64,000 nt of DNA. Origin: Ancylobacter sp. IITR112 (GTDB lineage Bacteria; Pseudomonadota; Alphaproteobacteria; Rhizobiales; Xanthobacteraceae). Below are positions 55,669-63,942 of the stretch, piece by piece. The notes below the pieces were generated by a model. It was not told the DNA's origin. It saw only the letters and a list, made by a program, of their open reading frames with translations, and did not search any database. Positions within the stretch are counted from its first letter, which is position 1, and each line of letters starts with the position of its first letter. The DNA lies in assembly GCF_041415945.1 (NCBI RefSeq), contig NZ_JBGCUS010000001.1:1550001-1614000 (forward strand). The letters are read 5' to 3'. The translations under genes were made by a program, and so were the position numbers.

Positions 55669-58173
55669 TCAGCTCGAAATCCGAAGCGTGCCGGCAGCCA
55701 CATTGAAGACGGTCTTGCTGTCGGTCGACCGGATGATGCCGGCGGTGAGTTCGCCTGCGTCCACCGATAGGGCAGAGAGGGTGGGAACCCTCAGCAGCCC
55801 GACATTGATCACCACCTGATCCGTCGCGGCATCGACGACGAAGAGCGGCGCCGCGCTGTTGTCGAGCGGGTTCACAACCATGTACTGGGTGGCGAAGTTG
55901 GTGACGCGGGCGAAAGGCTCGCCCCCGCTAAATCCCGTCTCCCATGCCGTGCCAACCTCCACCCATTCATCGGCGAGCGTCGCCCGCATGAAGATGACGA
56001 GACGAGCCACCACGTCCCCGCTGCCAGCCACCACCTCCATCTTCCAGAGGCCTTCGCCGCGGATGTCGCCCACCTGCGCGCTGAGGCTGCTGACGACCTC
56101 CGCATTGGCGGTCACGACGCCGTTGAGATCGGTCACCGATGCCGAGAGGCCCACCAGCGCGGCGGCGTTGGCATTCCCGGCCCGAACGGCAACCGCCGTG
56201 TCACGCGCCTGCGCTCCCATGCCGGCGGCGGTCTGCCGCACCAGATCGTCAAGCCGCTGGCCGGCCGCGTTGATATCGGCCCGGAGCGACAGCAGCGCCC
56301 GGTAGGCATCACCCTTGATCTGGTCGAGATACACCCCGAAATCCGGGTCCGGCAGGTCGCTGGTCGTGACGAGTTCGCCCACGCTCCAGCCAACGGTGCG
56401 GGGCGGATCGGTCACCAGCCGCGTGCGCACCCGGTACTGCGTCGCCGAGAGCACGCCGTCGAGCAGCGCCACCGTCTGGCTCACCGGCACGCTGCGCAGG
56501 ATCACCGCATCCGGCTGGGCCGTCGGGAAATACATCAGGTCGACGCCGGTCACGGTCACATCGTCCACCGCCTCCCAGGCCGCGCGGATTCCGGCCTGCA
56601 TGCGCCCATCCGTCCCCGTGAGCAGGATCGGGAGCGCCGTGAAGGACTGCACCTCGGCAAGGTAGGCAGGCGCGCCGGGCGGCAGCGGCAGGGTCACCAC
56701 CGGCGCGGAGACGCCGTCATAGATCGAGCCGTCACGCTCCTCGAGCGTCAGCTGCACATTGCGCGGCCCCTCGCCGTCGAGTGAAACCAGCGTCACCGCT
56801 TTCACCAGATACACCCGGTTGCCATACCGCGCGCTGTTCCAGCGCGCCCAGTCGCCCGGCTCGAGCACCAGAAAGCGCGGGCGCAGCGTCACCTCGGCGC
56901 TCGCCTCATACCGGTTCTCCTTGAAATAGATCGCCGCCAGCGCCGCAGCCTGCCCACTCACGCGCACCTGCGGAAAGTCGATCGTCAGGTCACGATTGCG
57001 CCGGTCGAGCGCCAGCAGCACCGGGCTGGTCTGCGTCTCATAGTCCACCATCGACCAGACTTCTTCCGGGCTGGCGACCTTGCCGGCAACCGAGTTGACG
57101 AGCTCGCTCATGGAGCGCCGCGCCTGCCAGCGCACCGGCGCGGTCGAGATCAGATCGTCATCGGTAAAGGTGATCGCCACCGGCTGATCGTGGCCCACCA
57201 CGGGCCAGGAGCCGGCTATGCCGTCGACCGTCGCCGCGCCGCACGCCATCTGGATCGAGGCGATGTTCTCGCCATGCTCGGCCGTGCAGTCGAGCATGAT
57301 CGAGCAGCGGTAGCGCGGCCCGTAATCGGTCGCCTCATCGCTGATGTTCGCGGCTGGCGTCCACTTGTCGAGCGGCAGGTCCGCCGGCGCCATCCCCATG
57401 CCGCAGAACATATCGCCATTGATCGCGAACCCTCGGCGGTAATTGTACTCGATCACCTGTGGGTTTTCGCTGAACTCATGCGTCGACGGGTCATCCCAGC
57501 GATGCGGGCCGGAACCGCCAGCGGTCGAATCCTTCCGCCAGTCATAGAGGCGCGCGCCCCGGAACTCGAAAAAGAAGTCGGGGAATGACGAATTGCGCTC
57601 ATCATTGAACGTCATGCTCACCAGCACCGCGGTCTGGCCGATGCCGATATGGTTCGCCGTCCAGCGCCCCACCGGGTTGGCAAAGTTGACCAGCGGCGAA
57701 AGCGCGGCCGTCTGCCGACCGTCCAGGAACTTGATCCACACCAGCCCGGCAAAGGGTCCGGTCATCACCACCCGCCCGCGCGCCGGGCTGCTTTCCGTCG
57801 GCTCCAGCGTCACCCACTTGCCATTGATGGCGACGCGCGACAGCCCGTCGCTCGGGTAATCCGACAGGGTGTAAAGCTGGTGCATCTCATAGTTGGCGGG
57901 GCCATAGGTGCTGCAATAGGTGTCGTGCCCGGCGATGCCCACCAGCCCGCAGGCCACCTGCCGCGGCACCGCGCCGCCATATTGCCGCTCGAACTGCACG
58001 CCGCCGGGCGTCTTCGGCGTCTTGCCGGCGAGCGCCTTGGAGGCGTAACTCGCCGCCACGCTGAGGCCGATGCCGAGCACCGCTTGGCCGACGACGCCGA
58101 TGCCCGCCACGAAAGAGCCGACCGCAGCGGCACCGGCACCGATGGCGGCGACGACAGGAGCGATGAAGGGCAT
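55669..58173 (-). CDS. Phage tail tip / host-specificity protein (J-like)
   Basis: An 834-residue protein. The N-terminus has a Gly/Ala-rich hydrophobic start (APVVAAIGAGAAAVGSFVAGIGVVGQAVLGIGLSVAASY), a hub-like region (GHDTYCSTYGPANYEMHQLYTLSDYPSDGL), and the tip attachment region LGIAYFKE-like AAIYFKENRYEASAEVTLRPRFLVLEPGDW. Fibronectin-type parts follow, and the C-terminus PLFVVDAATDQVVINVGLLRVPTL matches DUF1983 ends of J-type proteins. It forms the central tip of the tail and contacts the host. It overlaps the DUF6950 gene by one base. Confidence 0.82.
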   Translation of the reverse strand: MPFIAPVVAAIGAGAAAVGSFVAGIGVVGQAVLGIGLSVAASYASKALAGKTPKTPGGVQFERQYGGAVPRQVACGLVGIAGHDTYCSTYGPANYEMHQLYTLSDYPSDGLSRVAINGKWVTLEPTESSPARGRVVMTGPFAGLVWIKFLDGRQTAALSPLVNFANPVGRWTANHIGIGQTAVLVSMTFNDERNSSFPDFFFEFRGARLYDWRKDSTAGGSGPHRWDDPSTHEFSENPQVIEYNYRRGFAINGDMFCGMGMAPADLPLDKWTPAANISDEATDYGPRYRCSIMLDCTAEHGENIASIQMACGAATVDGIAGSWPVVGHDQPVAITFTDDDLISTAPVRWQARRSMSELVNSVAGKVASPEEVWSMVDYETQTSPVLLALDRRNRDLTIDFPQVRVSGQAAALAAIYFKENRYEASAEVTLRPRFLVLEPGDWARWNSARYGNRVYLVKAVTLVSLDGEGPRNVQLTLEERDGSIYDGVSAPVVTLPLPPGAPAYLAEVQSFTALPILLTGTDGRMQAGIRAAWEAVDDVTVTGVDLMYFPTAQPDAVILRSVPVSQTVALLDGVLSATQYRVRTRLVTDPPRTVGWSVGELVTTSDLPDPDFGVYLDQIKGDAYRALLSLRADINAAGQRLDDLVRQTAAGMGAQARDTAVAVRAGNANAAALVGLSASVTDLNGVVTANAEVVSSLSAQVGDIRGEGLWKMEVVAGSGDVVARLVIFMRATLADEWVEVGTAWETGFSGGEPFARVTNFATQYMVVNPLDNSAAPLFVVDAATDQVVINVGLLRVPTLSALSVDAGELTAGIIRSTDSKTVFNVAAGTLRISS

Positions 58174-58577
58174 CAGGCCACCCGGAAGGCGCGAGTGACA
58201 GCGGAGATCGGCAGCACCAGCGCGCTCGCCGGCCCGCGGGTGAAGAAGCCGGAGCCGGTGAACACGCCGCCGGACACCTCGCCATTGCCTTGGTGGATCA
58301 CGCCGATATCGCCGCGCTGCGCCTGCGCCACCGGAATGGCGGGGAAGCGATCGGCGAAGGCGTCTTCCACGGTCAGGAAGCCATGGCGGCGCAGCACCCG
58401 GGCGGCGCCCTTGGCGGTGCGGTAGCGCCGAGCGTCCCGGAACATCCGCGCGCCGGTCACCGCTTCCACGGCGTCGTCGGCGATCACATAGCAGTCGCTC
58501 ACCCCGTACTGCGTCGGGAGCGCAAGATGCTTCTCCACGACGAGCCGGAGCGCACGCTCCCAGCCCTTCACGCGCAT
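58173..58577 (-). CDS. DUF6950 phage tail protein (NlpC/P60-like)
   Basis: A 134-residue protein. YGVSDCYVIADDAVEAVTGARMF places a Cys in the position of NlpC/P60 catalytic cysteines, and RGDIGVIHQGNGEVSGGVFTGSGFFTRGP matches the later part of the DUF6950 family. In phages this gene replaces the cell-wall peptidase found between distal-tail and tip genes. The active-site histidine is not obvious, so it may be a structural derivative. The ATG (MRVKGWERAL) is followed by the family-like sequence. Confidence 0.75.
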   Translation of the reverse strand: MRVKGWERALRLVVEKHLALPTQYGVSDCYVIADDAVEAVTGARMFRDARRYRTAKGAARVLRRHGFLTVEDAFADRFPAIPVAQAQRGDIGVIHQGNGEVSGGVFTGSGFFTRGPASALVLPISAVTRAFRVA

Positions 58578-58602
58578 GGTCGATTCCCTGATGTGCGAAA
58601 GA

Positions 58603-59238
58603 TCAGACGTTGGTGACGCCAGCGATGAAGCCGCGCCCGGCGACGACGGGCGCGCTGCCGGAAACGGTGCGGGCGCGGCCCCAGAAGATTTCTTCCCGGC
58701 CCCGCATCGCGCAGTGTTCGAAGAACAGGTCGCCCGGCGCGCGCCGCGCCTGATCGGCCACGGTGCGACGGCGCTCATTGCGCCGGGTATAGTCGAGCGC
58801 CCGGCTCTCACAGGCGGCCGAGATGGTATAGCCCGTGGACGGATCGTCTTCATGCGCGATCACGTCGACATAGCCGCGCCGCATCGGCTGCACATGCAGC
58901 AGCGCCCCGGTGTCGGGGTGGAAATAGGCGTCGTACACGGTCACGGGACGGTCCCGGTATTCCTCCGCCTCGATGCTCTGGAGCACCGCCGGCGTTAGCC
59001 CGCCGGGCGCTGCGGCCAGCGTGACGGTGAAGCCGCCGGCCGAACGGTCCACGTCGCCGGCGAGGTCCGATACCGCGATCAGCCCGCCGGGCTGATAGGT
59101 CAGCCCCGCCCAGGTGAGCGGCTGCTGGGCGCGGATGAAACCATACTGGCCGGTGCCGAAGGCGAAGCGGATCATGCCGCGGATGGAAATCCGCCCGGCA
59201 TCGAGCAGGGCGAGCACGTCTTCGGGCAGCACGATCAT
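58603..59238 (-). CDS. Phage tail protein, DUF2163-like
   Basis: A 211-residue protein starting MIVLPEDVLALLDAGRISIRGMIRFAFGTG. Features such as LTWAGLTYQPGGLIAVSDL, EYRDRPVTVYDAYFHPDTG and the C-terminal ALDYTRRNERRRTVADQARRAPGDLFFEHC resemble the DUF2163/BR0599 proteins at this position in tail operons of alphaproteobacterial phages and GTAs. It is probably part of the distal tail hub. It lies three bases from its upstream neighbour. Confidence 0.72.
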   Translation of the reverse strand: MIVLPEDVLALLDAGRISIRGMIRFAFGTGQYGFIRAQQPLTWAGLTYQPGGLIAVSDLAGDVDRSAGGFTVTLAAAPGGLTPAVLQSIEAEEYRDRPVTVYDAYFHPDTGALLHVQPMRRGYVDVIAHEDDPSTGYTISAACESRALDYTRRNERRRTVADQARRAPGDLFFEHCAMRGREEIFWGRARTVSGSAPVVAGRGFIAGVTNV

Positions 59239-59241
59239 GGC

Positions 59242-59898
59242 CTAGATCCTCTGCCAGGCGCTGAAGGTGAAAGTGCCGAGGCTCGGCAGCGCGCCGTTCT
59301 CGTCACCGCCGCTGGTCCAATCGAGCACAAGCTCGCACACAGGGCGCCACAGCCGCGCCACGGCGCCGGCAGTGAACAGCGCCGTGTGAAGGAACGGCGC
59401 CACAGTCACGGTGGCCGCTCCCGCCGCGTCGGCATCCGCCCCCTCGATCACCTCATAGTAGCCCCGGCGCAGCGGCGCGCCCTGCTCGATGCCGATCCGG
59501 TCACCGGGCGTGAGCCGGTAGCGCGGCGGCAGGCCGGAGAGGGTGAGCACCCCCGCCGTGCCGAGCGTCACCACCACCGCCGTGCCCGCCCAGCCGGCCT
59601 TGATGTCCGATGGCGCCCGCGCACCGGCATAGGCCAGCGGCGTACGGCGCCGGCTGTCGGAGGCGAGGAAGCTGCGCAGCCCGCCCTGCAGGCTCAGCTT
59701 CCACGCTCCCCATTCCGCTCGCAGCGCCGGGCGCAGGGTGTAGGTTTCGCCGGCGAACAGCCACACCGGATCGTTCACCTGCGTCAGGTTGGCGAAGGCG
59801 CCCTTGCCGGAGGGCGACATGGCGACATTCTCGGCCAGCGTGAGCGTGCCGCTGCGCAGGCCGCATTCCGGCAGCGGACGGGGGAAGGTGAGCGCCAT
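59242..59898 (-). CDS. Phage distal tail protein, hypothetical
   Basis: A 218-residue protein: MALTFPRPLPECGLRSGTLTLAENVAMSPSGKGAFANLTQVNDPVWLFAGETYTL in outline. It is rich in beta-strand patterns, with no helices or catalytic motif, and ends VCELVLDWTSGGDENGALPSLGTFTFSAWQRI. The position directly after the tape measure implies a distal tail (Dit-like) role. The stop of the tape measure gene is one base away. Confidence 0.7.
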   Translation of the reverse strand: MALTFPRPLPECGLRSGTLTLAENVAMSPSGKGAFANLTQVNDPVWLFAGETYTLRPALRAEWGAWKLSLQGGLRSFLASDSRRRTPLAYAGARAPSDIKAGWAGTAVVVTLGTAGVLTLSGLPPRYRLTPGDRIGIEQGAPLRRGYYEVIEGADADAAGAATVTVAPFLHTALFTAGAVARLWRPVCELVLDWTSGGDENGALPSLGTFTFSAWQRI

Positions 59899-59899
59899 A

Positions 59900-62602
59900 T
59901 CAGATCTTCGTATTGCGCAGGCGAGCCTGCTGGATCGTTTGAACCACCTGCCGTGGTAGGGTCTTCTCGAACTTGTCGAACCTCTTGGTCAGCAGTTCCA
60001 CGGCGTCAGGGGTGGCGCCGCGCGCATCGATCGAAATCGGCATGGAGAGGCTCAACCGGTCACCGCCCCGCCCCATGCCCGCCAGCGTAGGAATGCGCGG
60101 CGCCCCGCCCACCAGGCCGCCGGCGGCCATCTTGCCAATCCGGCCGGAATTGATGGCTTCCAGCAGCGGGGCGAATTTCTTCGCCTGCGCCGCCCGCACC
60201 ACATACTCGCCATCCGACAGCATCATCGGGATGCTGTCGCTGGTGCCGGTGCCCGGCCCACGGATACGCCCGCCCGTGGCGGCGCGGCCGATGCCGCCGC
60301 TCACCGGCCCGCCCTGCGCCATGCCACCGAACAGCTTGGCCAGGAACCCGCCGCCGGTCGGGTCGAACAGCGCGTTCAACGCCATGTCGAGCAGCTTGTC
60401 GGCGACATTGTCGAGGGCGTTGGCGAGGGCCACCGCCCCGTCGACGCCGGCTTTCAGATCCGAGACGAACCCGCCGAGCACGTCGCGGCTTGCGTAGGAG
60501 AAATTCTCCGCCGCCTGCTGGGTCTTTCCCTGCTGTTCCGCCAGCTGCGCCGCCGACACCGAGGCCGAGGCATAGGCCGTCGCCAGTTGGTCGATCTGCT
60601 CCCGAAGCTCGGGGGTGATCGTCAGGCCGGCGCGCTGGGCGGAGGAAAGCAGGTCATACTCCGCCCGCGCCTTCTCAACCGCGAAACCATAGTCATTGAT
60701 CAGCGGGTTGAGCCCGGCCTGCGCCGCCGTCTCCGCCTCGATGGCGGCGGTACGGTCGGCAATGGCCGCCGTCATCTGCTTGTAGTCGTCCGCGTTGCGG
60801 TCGACCTTGGTCCGCCCGCCAGTGCCTTTCAGCGCCTTCCCGGTGTTACGGGCATAGGCGATATCGTCGGGCATGTCCGGCGGGCGCGGCGCGTTGCGGG
60901 CGAACTCTGCGAGGGGCGAACGGGCATAGCCCCTGCGGGTCTCGCGGTCGGCCTCGCCGGGGTTCTGCGCGGCATAGTCCATGGCGCCCACCTGCGCCGC
61001 CAGCTGGCGCTCGCCTTCGCGCACCAATGCCAACTGCGCCACTGCGTCCTTCAGAGCCTCGACCAGCTTGAGGGTCGGCGCGTCGAGGCCCTTGAAGTCG
61101 CTGATGGCATTCATCTGCTTCAGGATCGCCTCAGTATCGCTGCCGGCCACCTGCGCTTGGCGGCCGAGAGCGATGAAGGTGTCGACCACCTCCTTGGGCG
61201 CCCTCTCCGCGATCGCGTCCATGTAGCGGGAGACATCACCGAGCCACGTCAGATAATCCTCGATATCCTCGCCGCTGGTGGCGACATAGACGCTCGGATC
61301 GCTCGGCGCTTCCTGCCGCATCCGCTCCCGACGCAACAGCTCCAGCTTGGTGCGCAGATCGTCGGCTTTCTTGGCCTGCTGATCCATCGACGCGCCCAGC
61401 GCGTCGATTCCGCTGGCTGCGTCGGGCGCGATAAGCCCCAACTCGCGCAGCACCGCATTGACTTTGCTGGTCTGCTCTTCGCCCGCGCTCTGCCCATCGG
61501 CGAAAAGATAAAGGGCCGCCGTCAGGCTGGCGAGCACGAGGCCGATAGGCCCCGCCACAGAGGTGAACCCGCCGATGGCGGCGGCCACACCGCCTGCCGT
61601 AGCAGCGGTACGAAGCGCGAGGGTCAACTTTCCGACCGCCGTCACAGCGAGCCCAAGGCTGGCGATCATCCCACCGATGGATCGCCCCACGAGCGCGGCA
61701 GCTATGACGCCCGCGAGCTTAAGGGCGACATCGGCGGTGTTGTTGAAGTTATCCGCCAGCAGGTTGAGCCCCTGCACCAAGCGCTGCGAGGCGCCGAGGC
61801 TCGCGTCAGTCTCGCCTATGTACCGCGTGAAGGCGTTATTCACCTTCGTCATACCCTGGTCGATCGTCTGCGTGGCGTTCGCCGCCATCGACTGAATCGC
61901 CGGAAGACCGCGCAGGAAGGCGCGGAAGAACGCCTGCCCCGACACCTCGCCGTCATTCACCAGCTGCTTCAGCTTGTTGACCGAGCCTCCGGCCGCATCG
62001 AGGCCGTTCGCCACCGCAATCAGGATCGGCCGCGCGCCCTCATTCACGCTGTTGAACTCTTCCGCCTGCACGCGGGCCGACCCCAGAATCTGCCCCAGCT
62101 GCGTGAGAGCCCCGGAGGCCGCGCTAGCAGAGGTGCCCGCCACGCGCAGCGCCACCGCCACGCCGTCGCTGAATTGCAGGAGGTCGTCCTGGCTGGCGGC
62201 AAGGTTGTCTGAGGCCTGTGCCGCCTTGCCGTAAAGGTCGGACAGAGCGCCGATCGGCGTCGCGTTGCGCTGGGCACTCTCGAAAAGCCGGTCGAGCGTC
62301 TCGGCTTGAGCCCGCCCGGTCACGCCCGCCACGGCAAGGCTGTTCTTCGCGCTGGTCCACGCATCCGCATAGGCCAGAACCTCGCGAACGGACAGTGCCG
62401 CCCCGATCCCTGACAGCGGCGCGATCAGCCCCTTGGCCACATTGCGGCCAATGCCGTCGAGCCGACGGTTCATCTGGAAAAAGCGGTTTTCGATGGCACG
62501 GGCTTGACGGTTTGTGACACCATTCATGCGCTGCAGTTCGCGCTCGTAGGACTTCATGTCCGCGCTCATCTGCACAACGAGTTTTTCGAGGTCGGTCGCC
62601 AT
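59900..62602 (-). CDS. Phage tail tape measure protein
   Basis: A 900-residue protein. The N-terminus MATDLEKLVVQMSADMKSYERELQRMNGVTNRQARAIENRFF is a coiled coil; the middle holds Ala/Gly-rich hydrophobic segments (VALKLAGVIAAALVGRSIGGMIASLGLAVTAVG), then helical repeats and a C-terminal Gly-rich part, GGPVSGGIGRAATGGRIRGPGTGTSD. Tape measure length sets tail length; with the usual ratio of roughly 0.15 nm per residue this would give a tail of about 135 nm. It starts 27 bases from the inverted small gene at 62630. Confidence 0.88.
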   Translation of the reverse strand: MATDLEKLVVQMSADMKSYERELQRMNGVTNRQARAIENRFFQMNRRLDGIGRNVAKGLIAPLSGIGAALSVREVLAYADAWTSAKNSLAVAGVTGRAQAETLDRLFESAQRNATPIGALSDLYGKAAQASDNLAASQDDLLQFSDGVAVALRVAGTSASAASGALTQLGQILGSARVQAEEFNSVNEGARPILIAVANGLDAAGGSVNKLKQLVNDGEVSGQAFFRAFLRGLPAIQSMAANATQTIDQGMTKVNNAFTRYIGETDASLGASQRLVQGLNLLADNFNNTADVALKLAGVIAAALVGRSIGGMIASLGLAVTAVGKLTLALRTAATAGGVAAAIGGFTSVAGPIGLVLASLTAALYLFADGQSAGEEQTSKVNAVLRELGLIAPDAASGIDALGASMDQQAKKADDLRTKLELLRRERMRQEAPSDPSVYVATSGEDIEDYLTWLGDVSRYMDAIAERAPKEVVDTFIALGRQAQVAGSDTEAILKQMNAISDFKGLDAPTLKLVEALKDAVAQLALVREGERQLAAQVGAMDYAAQNPGEADRETRRGYARSPLAEFARNAPRPPDMPDDIAYARNTGKALKGTGGRTKVDRNADDYKQMTAAIADRTAAIEAETAAQAGLNPLINDYGFAVEKARAEYDLLSSAQRAGLTITPELREQIDQLATAYASASVSAAQLAEQQGKTQQAAENFSYASRDVLGGFVSDLKAGVDGAVALANALDNVADKLLDMALNALFDPTGGGFLAKLFGGMAQGGPVSGGIGRAATGGRIRGPGTGTSDSIPMMLSDGEYVVRAAQAKKFAPLLEAINSGRIGKMAAGGLVGGAPRIPTLAGMGRGGDRLSLSMPISIDARGATPDAVELLTKRFDKFEKTLPRQVVQTIQQARLRNTKI

Positions 62603-62629
62603 TATATTGGTCCCGTCGGGAGGCGCAAA

Positions 62630-62917
62630 GTGAGCAGTTTGTTATTGCTGGTTGGAATAATTCAGATCCTTGGCGGGATACTGGTTTGGGCCATCGCCAA
62701 GTCGGCAGTGCACGAAATACTTGGCTCCATATCGTTTGGCTTTGGAATACTATGCGTTCCGCTCGCCATGTTGATGAAGTACGTTGCCGACATCAGGGAT
62801 ATCGCAAGAGAGGCGGCGCGGACGAAAGGTGAGAGCCGGAGTGTGCACATGTCGGATGCGCCGGTGCGTCCGCAGATCCCGCTTGATGACCCATCCGCCT
62901 TGGCGCGGCGCCGATAG
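62630..62917 (+). CDS. Inverted small membrane protein gene within the tail operon (moron candidate)
   Basis: A 95-residue protein on the strand opposite to all surrounding tail genes. Two hydrophobic helices (about residues 4-24, LLLLVGIIQILGGILVWAIA, and 33-52, ISFGFGILCVPLAMLM) are followed by a basic cytoplasmic-type tail with Arg and Pro. It has its own GGGAGG ribosome site before a GTG start. Codons such as TTA, TTG and ATA, and the base composition, set it apart from the GC-rich phage genes. It lies precisely between the second chaperone and the tape measure. Such cargo often alters the host surface or excludes other phages; that role is inferred only from context. Confidence 0.72.
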   Translation: MSSLLLLVGIIQILGGILVWAIAKSAVHEILGSISFGFGILCVPLAMLMKYVADIRDIAREAARTKGESRSVHMSDAPVRPQIPLDDPSALARRR

Positions 62918-62931
62918 AGAGAACGCGCCAC

Positions 62932-63096
62932 TCAGTTCAGCCGCCGCGACCTGACCTTCTCCACCAGCGCCAGATGCTCTTCCGCCGTCGGCGCCGGCGG
63001 CTTGTCCTCGGCGCCGTGGGCTTTGGCATAGCCGGCCGCGCAAGCGGCGAGTTCCCACAGACTCATGTCGTCCACCTCACGCGGCGTGAATCCCAT
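62932..63096 (-). CDS. Phage tail assembly chaperone, second component
   Basis: A 54-residue frame starting at the ATG that overlaps the upstream stop (TGATG): MGFTPREVDDMSLWELAACAAGYAKAHG, then an acidic/Pro linker and EEHLALVEKVRSRRLN. The MSLWEL-x-A-x-xGY pattern is typical of the second tail chaperone in this position. The same frame stays open upstream of the ATG and reads LDEGETRLVFSALYGTGAV, also family-like, so a -1 frameshift product with the first chaperone is possible. It may be made alone by coupling, as a fusion, or both. Confidence 0.72.
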   Translation of the reverse strand: MGFTPREVDDMSLWELAACAAGYAKAHGAEDKPPAPTAEEHLALVEKVRSRRLN

Positions 63097-63497
63097 CACC
63101 GCGCCAGTGCCGTAGAGCGCCGAGAAGACGAGGCGCGTTTCGCCTTCGTCGAGGTCTTCCCGGCCGCCCGTTCCCCCACCGCGTCGCGCGCCGCGCCGGT
63201 GAGGGCGGCGCCGAGGATCACGGTCGCCGGCAGCACGTTTTCCACCAGCGGGCGCTCGTCGACAAAGCGCCGCACGAGCACGAGGGCATCGGTCGGCGTC
63301 TTGCCGCCACCGATGAGGCCGAGAAGGATCGTCTCGCGGATATCATCCACCCGCCACGAGCCATCCACCAGCCGCGCATGGATTTGCGCCGGCCCCGCCT
63401 CGCACTTGGTCTGAAGGCTACGCAGCCCACCGATGGGGAGGCGGAAAGCGTGCTCGCCGTCGCCCCAGTCGAAACTCACCTTTGCCGAGCCGTCCAT
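63096..63497 (-). CDS. Phage tail assembly chaperone, GTA-type (TAC_11-like)
   Basis: A 133-residue protein: KVSFDWGDGEHAFRLPIGGLRSLQTKCEAGPAQIHARLVDGSWRVDDIRETILLGLIGGG in outline, and PLVENVLPATVILGAAL. This matches the small protein between tube and tape measure in alphaproteobacterial GTAs and related phages, thought to chaperone the tape measure. Its ATG overlaps the stop of the tail tube gene (TGATG), and its own stop overlaps the next chaperone in the same way. Confidence 0.85.
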   Translation of the reverse strand: MDGSAKVSFDWGDGEHAFRLPIGGLRSLQTKCEAGPAQIHARLVDGSWRVDDIRETILLGLIGGGKTPTDALVLVRRFVDERPLVENVLPATVILGAALTGAARDAVGERAAGKTSTKAKRASSSRRSTALAR

Positions 63498-63931
63498 CAC
63501 GCGGCATCCGTCCACACGATGGCGCCATCGCTGGCCAGCGAGACCGAGCACGACACGAAGCCGCGCCCTTCCTTCGCAACGCCGAGATTGGTCATGATGA
63601 AAGCGCCCTGGAAGTGACCACCACCCTGCGCGCCCGGCAGATCGAGCGTGATGCGACAGTTGAAGGCCACGGCCGCCAGCATGCGATCACGCAGCGCACC
63701 CCACGAGATCGGGTCCATCGTACCTTCGCCGGTGATGCCGGCGGACAGCGTATCGACCACGCGGGCGACCCAGGCGGGGGCGTCGGGGTCAACGCAGTTC
63801 GGTTCGGTGGCCTCGACGGTGGAAGCCTCGAGCGTGAACTCGCGGGTGGTGTTGATCGAGCAGTTGAAGGCGAATTCTTCAGGGGCCTCGCCGTCACCGA
63901 ATTCGATAAGCAGTTTCTGCGTCTTGGCCAT
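63497..63931 (-). CDS. Phage major tail tube protein
   Basis: A 144-residue protein: MAKTQKLLIEFGDGEAPEEFAFNCSINTTREFTLEASTVEATEPNCVDPDAPAWVARV in outline, with GGGHFQGAFIMTNLGVAKEGRGFVSCSVSLASDG. The N-terminal strand and the EATEPNCVDPDAPAW element are typical of the tube protein of GTA-type and related siphophages. It polymerises into the tail tube. A GGAAGG-type ribosome site lies before the ATG. Confidence 0.88.
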   Translation of the reverse strand: MAKTQKLLIEFGDGEAPEEFAFNCSINTTREFTLEASTVEATEPNCVDPDAPAWVARVVDTLSAGITGEGTMDPISWGALRDRMLAAVAFNCRITLDLPGAQGGGHFQGAFIMTNLGVAKEGRGFVSCSVSLASDGAIVWTDAA

Positions 63932-63942
63932 TGGAAGGCTCC

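Noticed and set aside
63096..63210. Search for a lambda-type GGGAAAG slippery heptamer in the chaperone overlap
   Set aside because: No canonical heptamer in the correct frame was found; GGG AAG and GTG GGG GAA are only imperfect. The frameshift is therefore listed as a possibility only.
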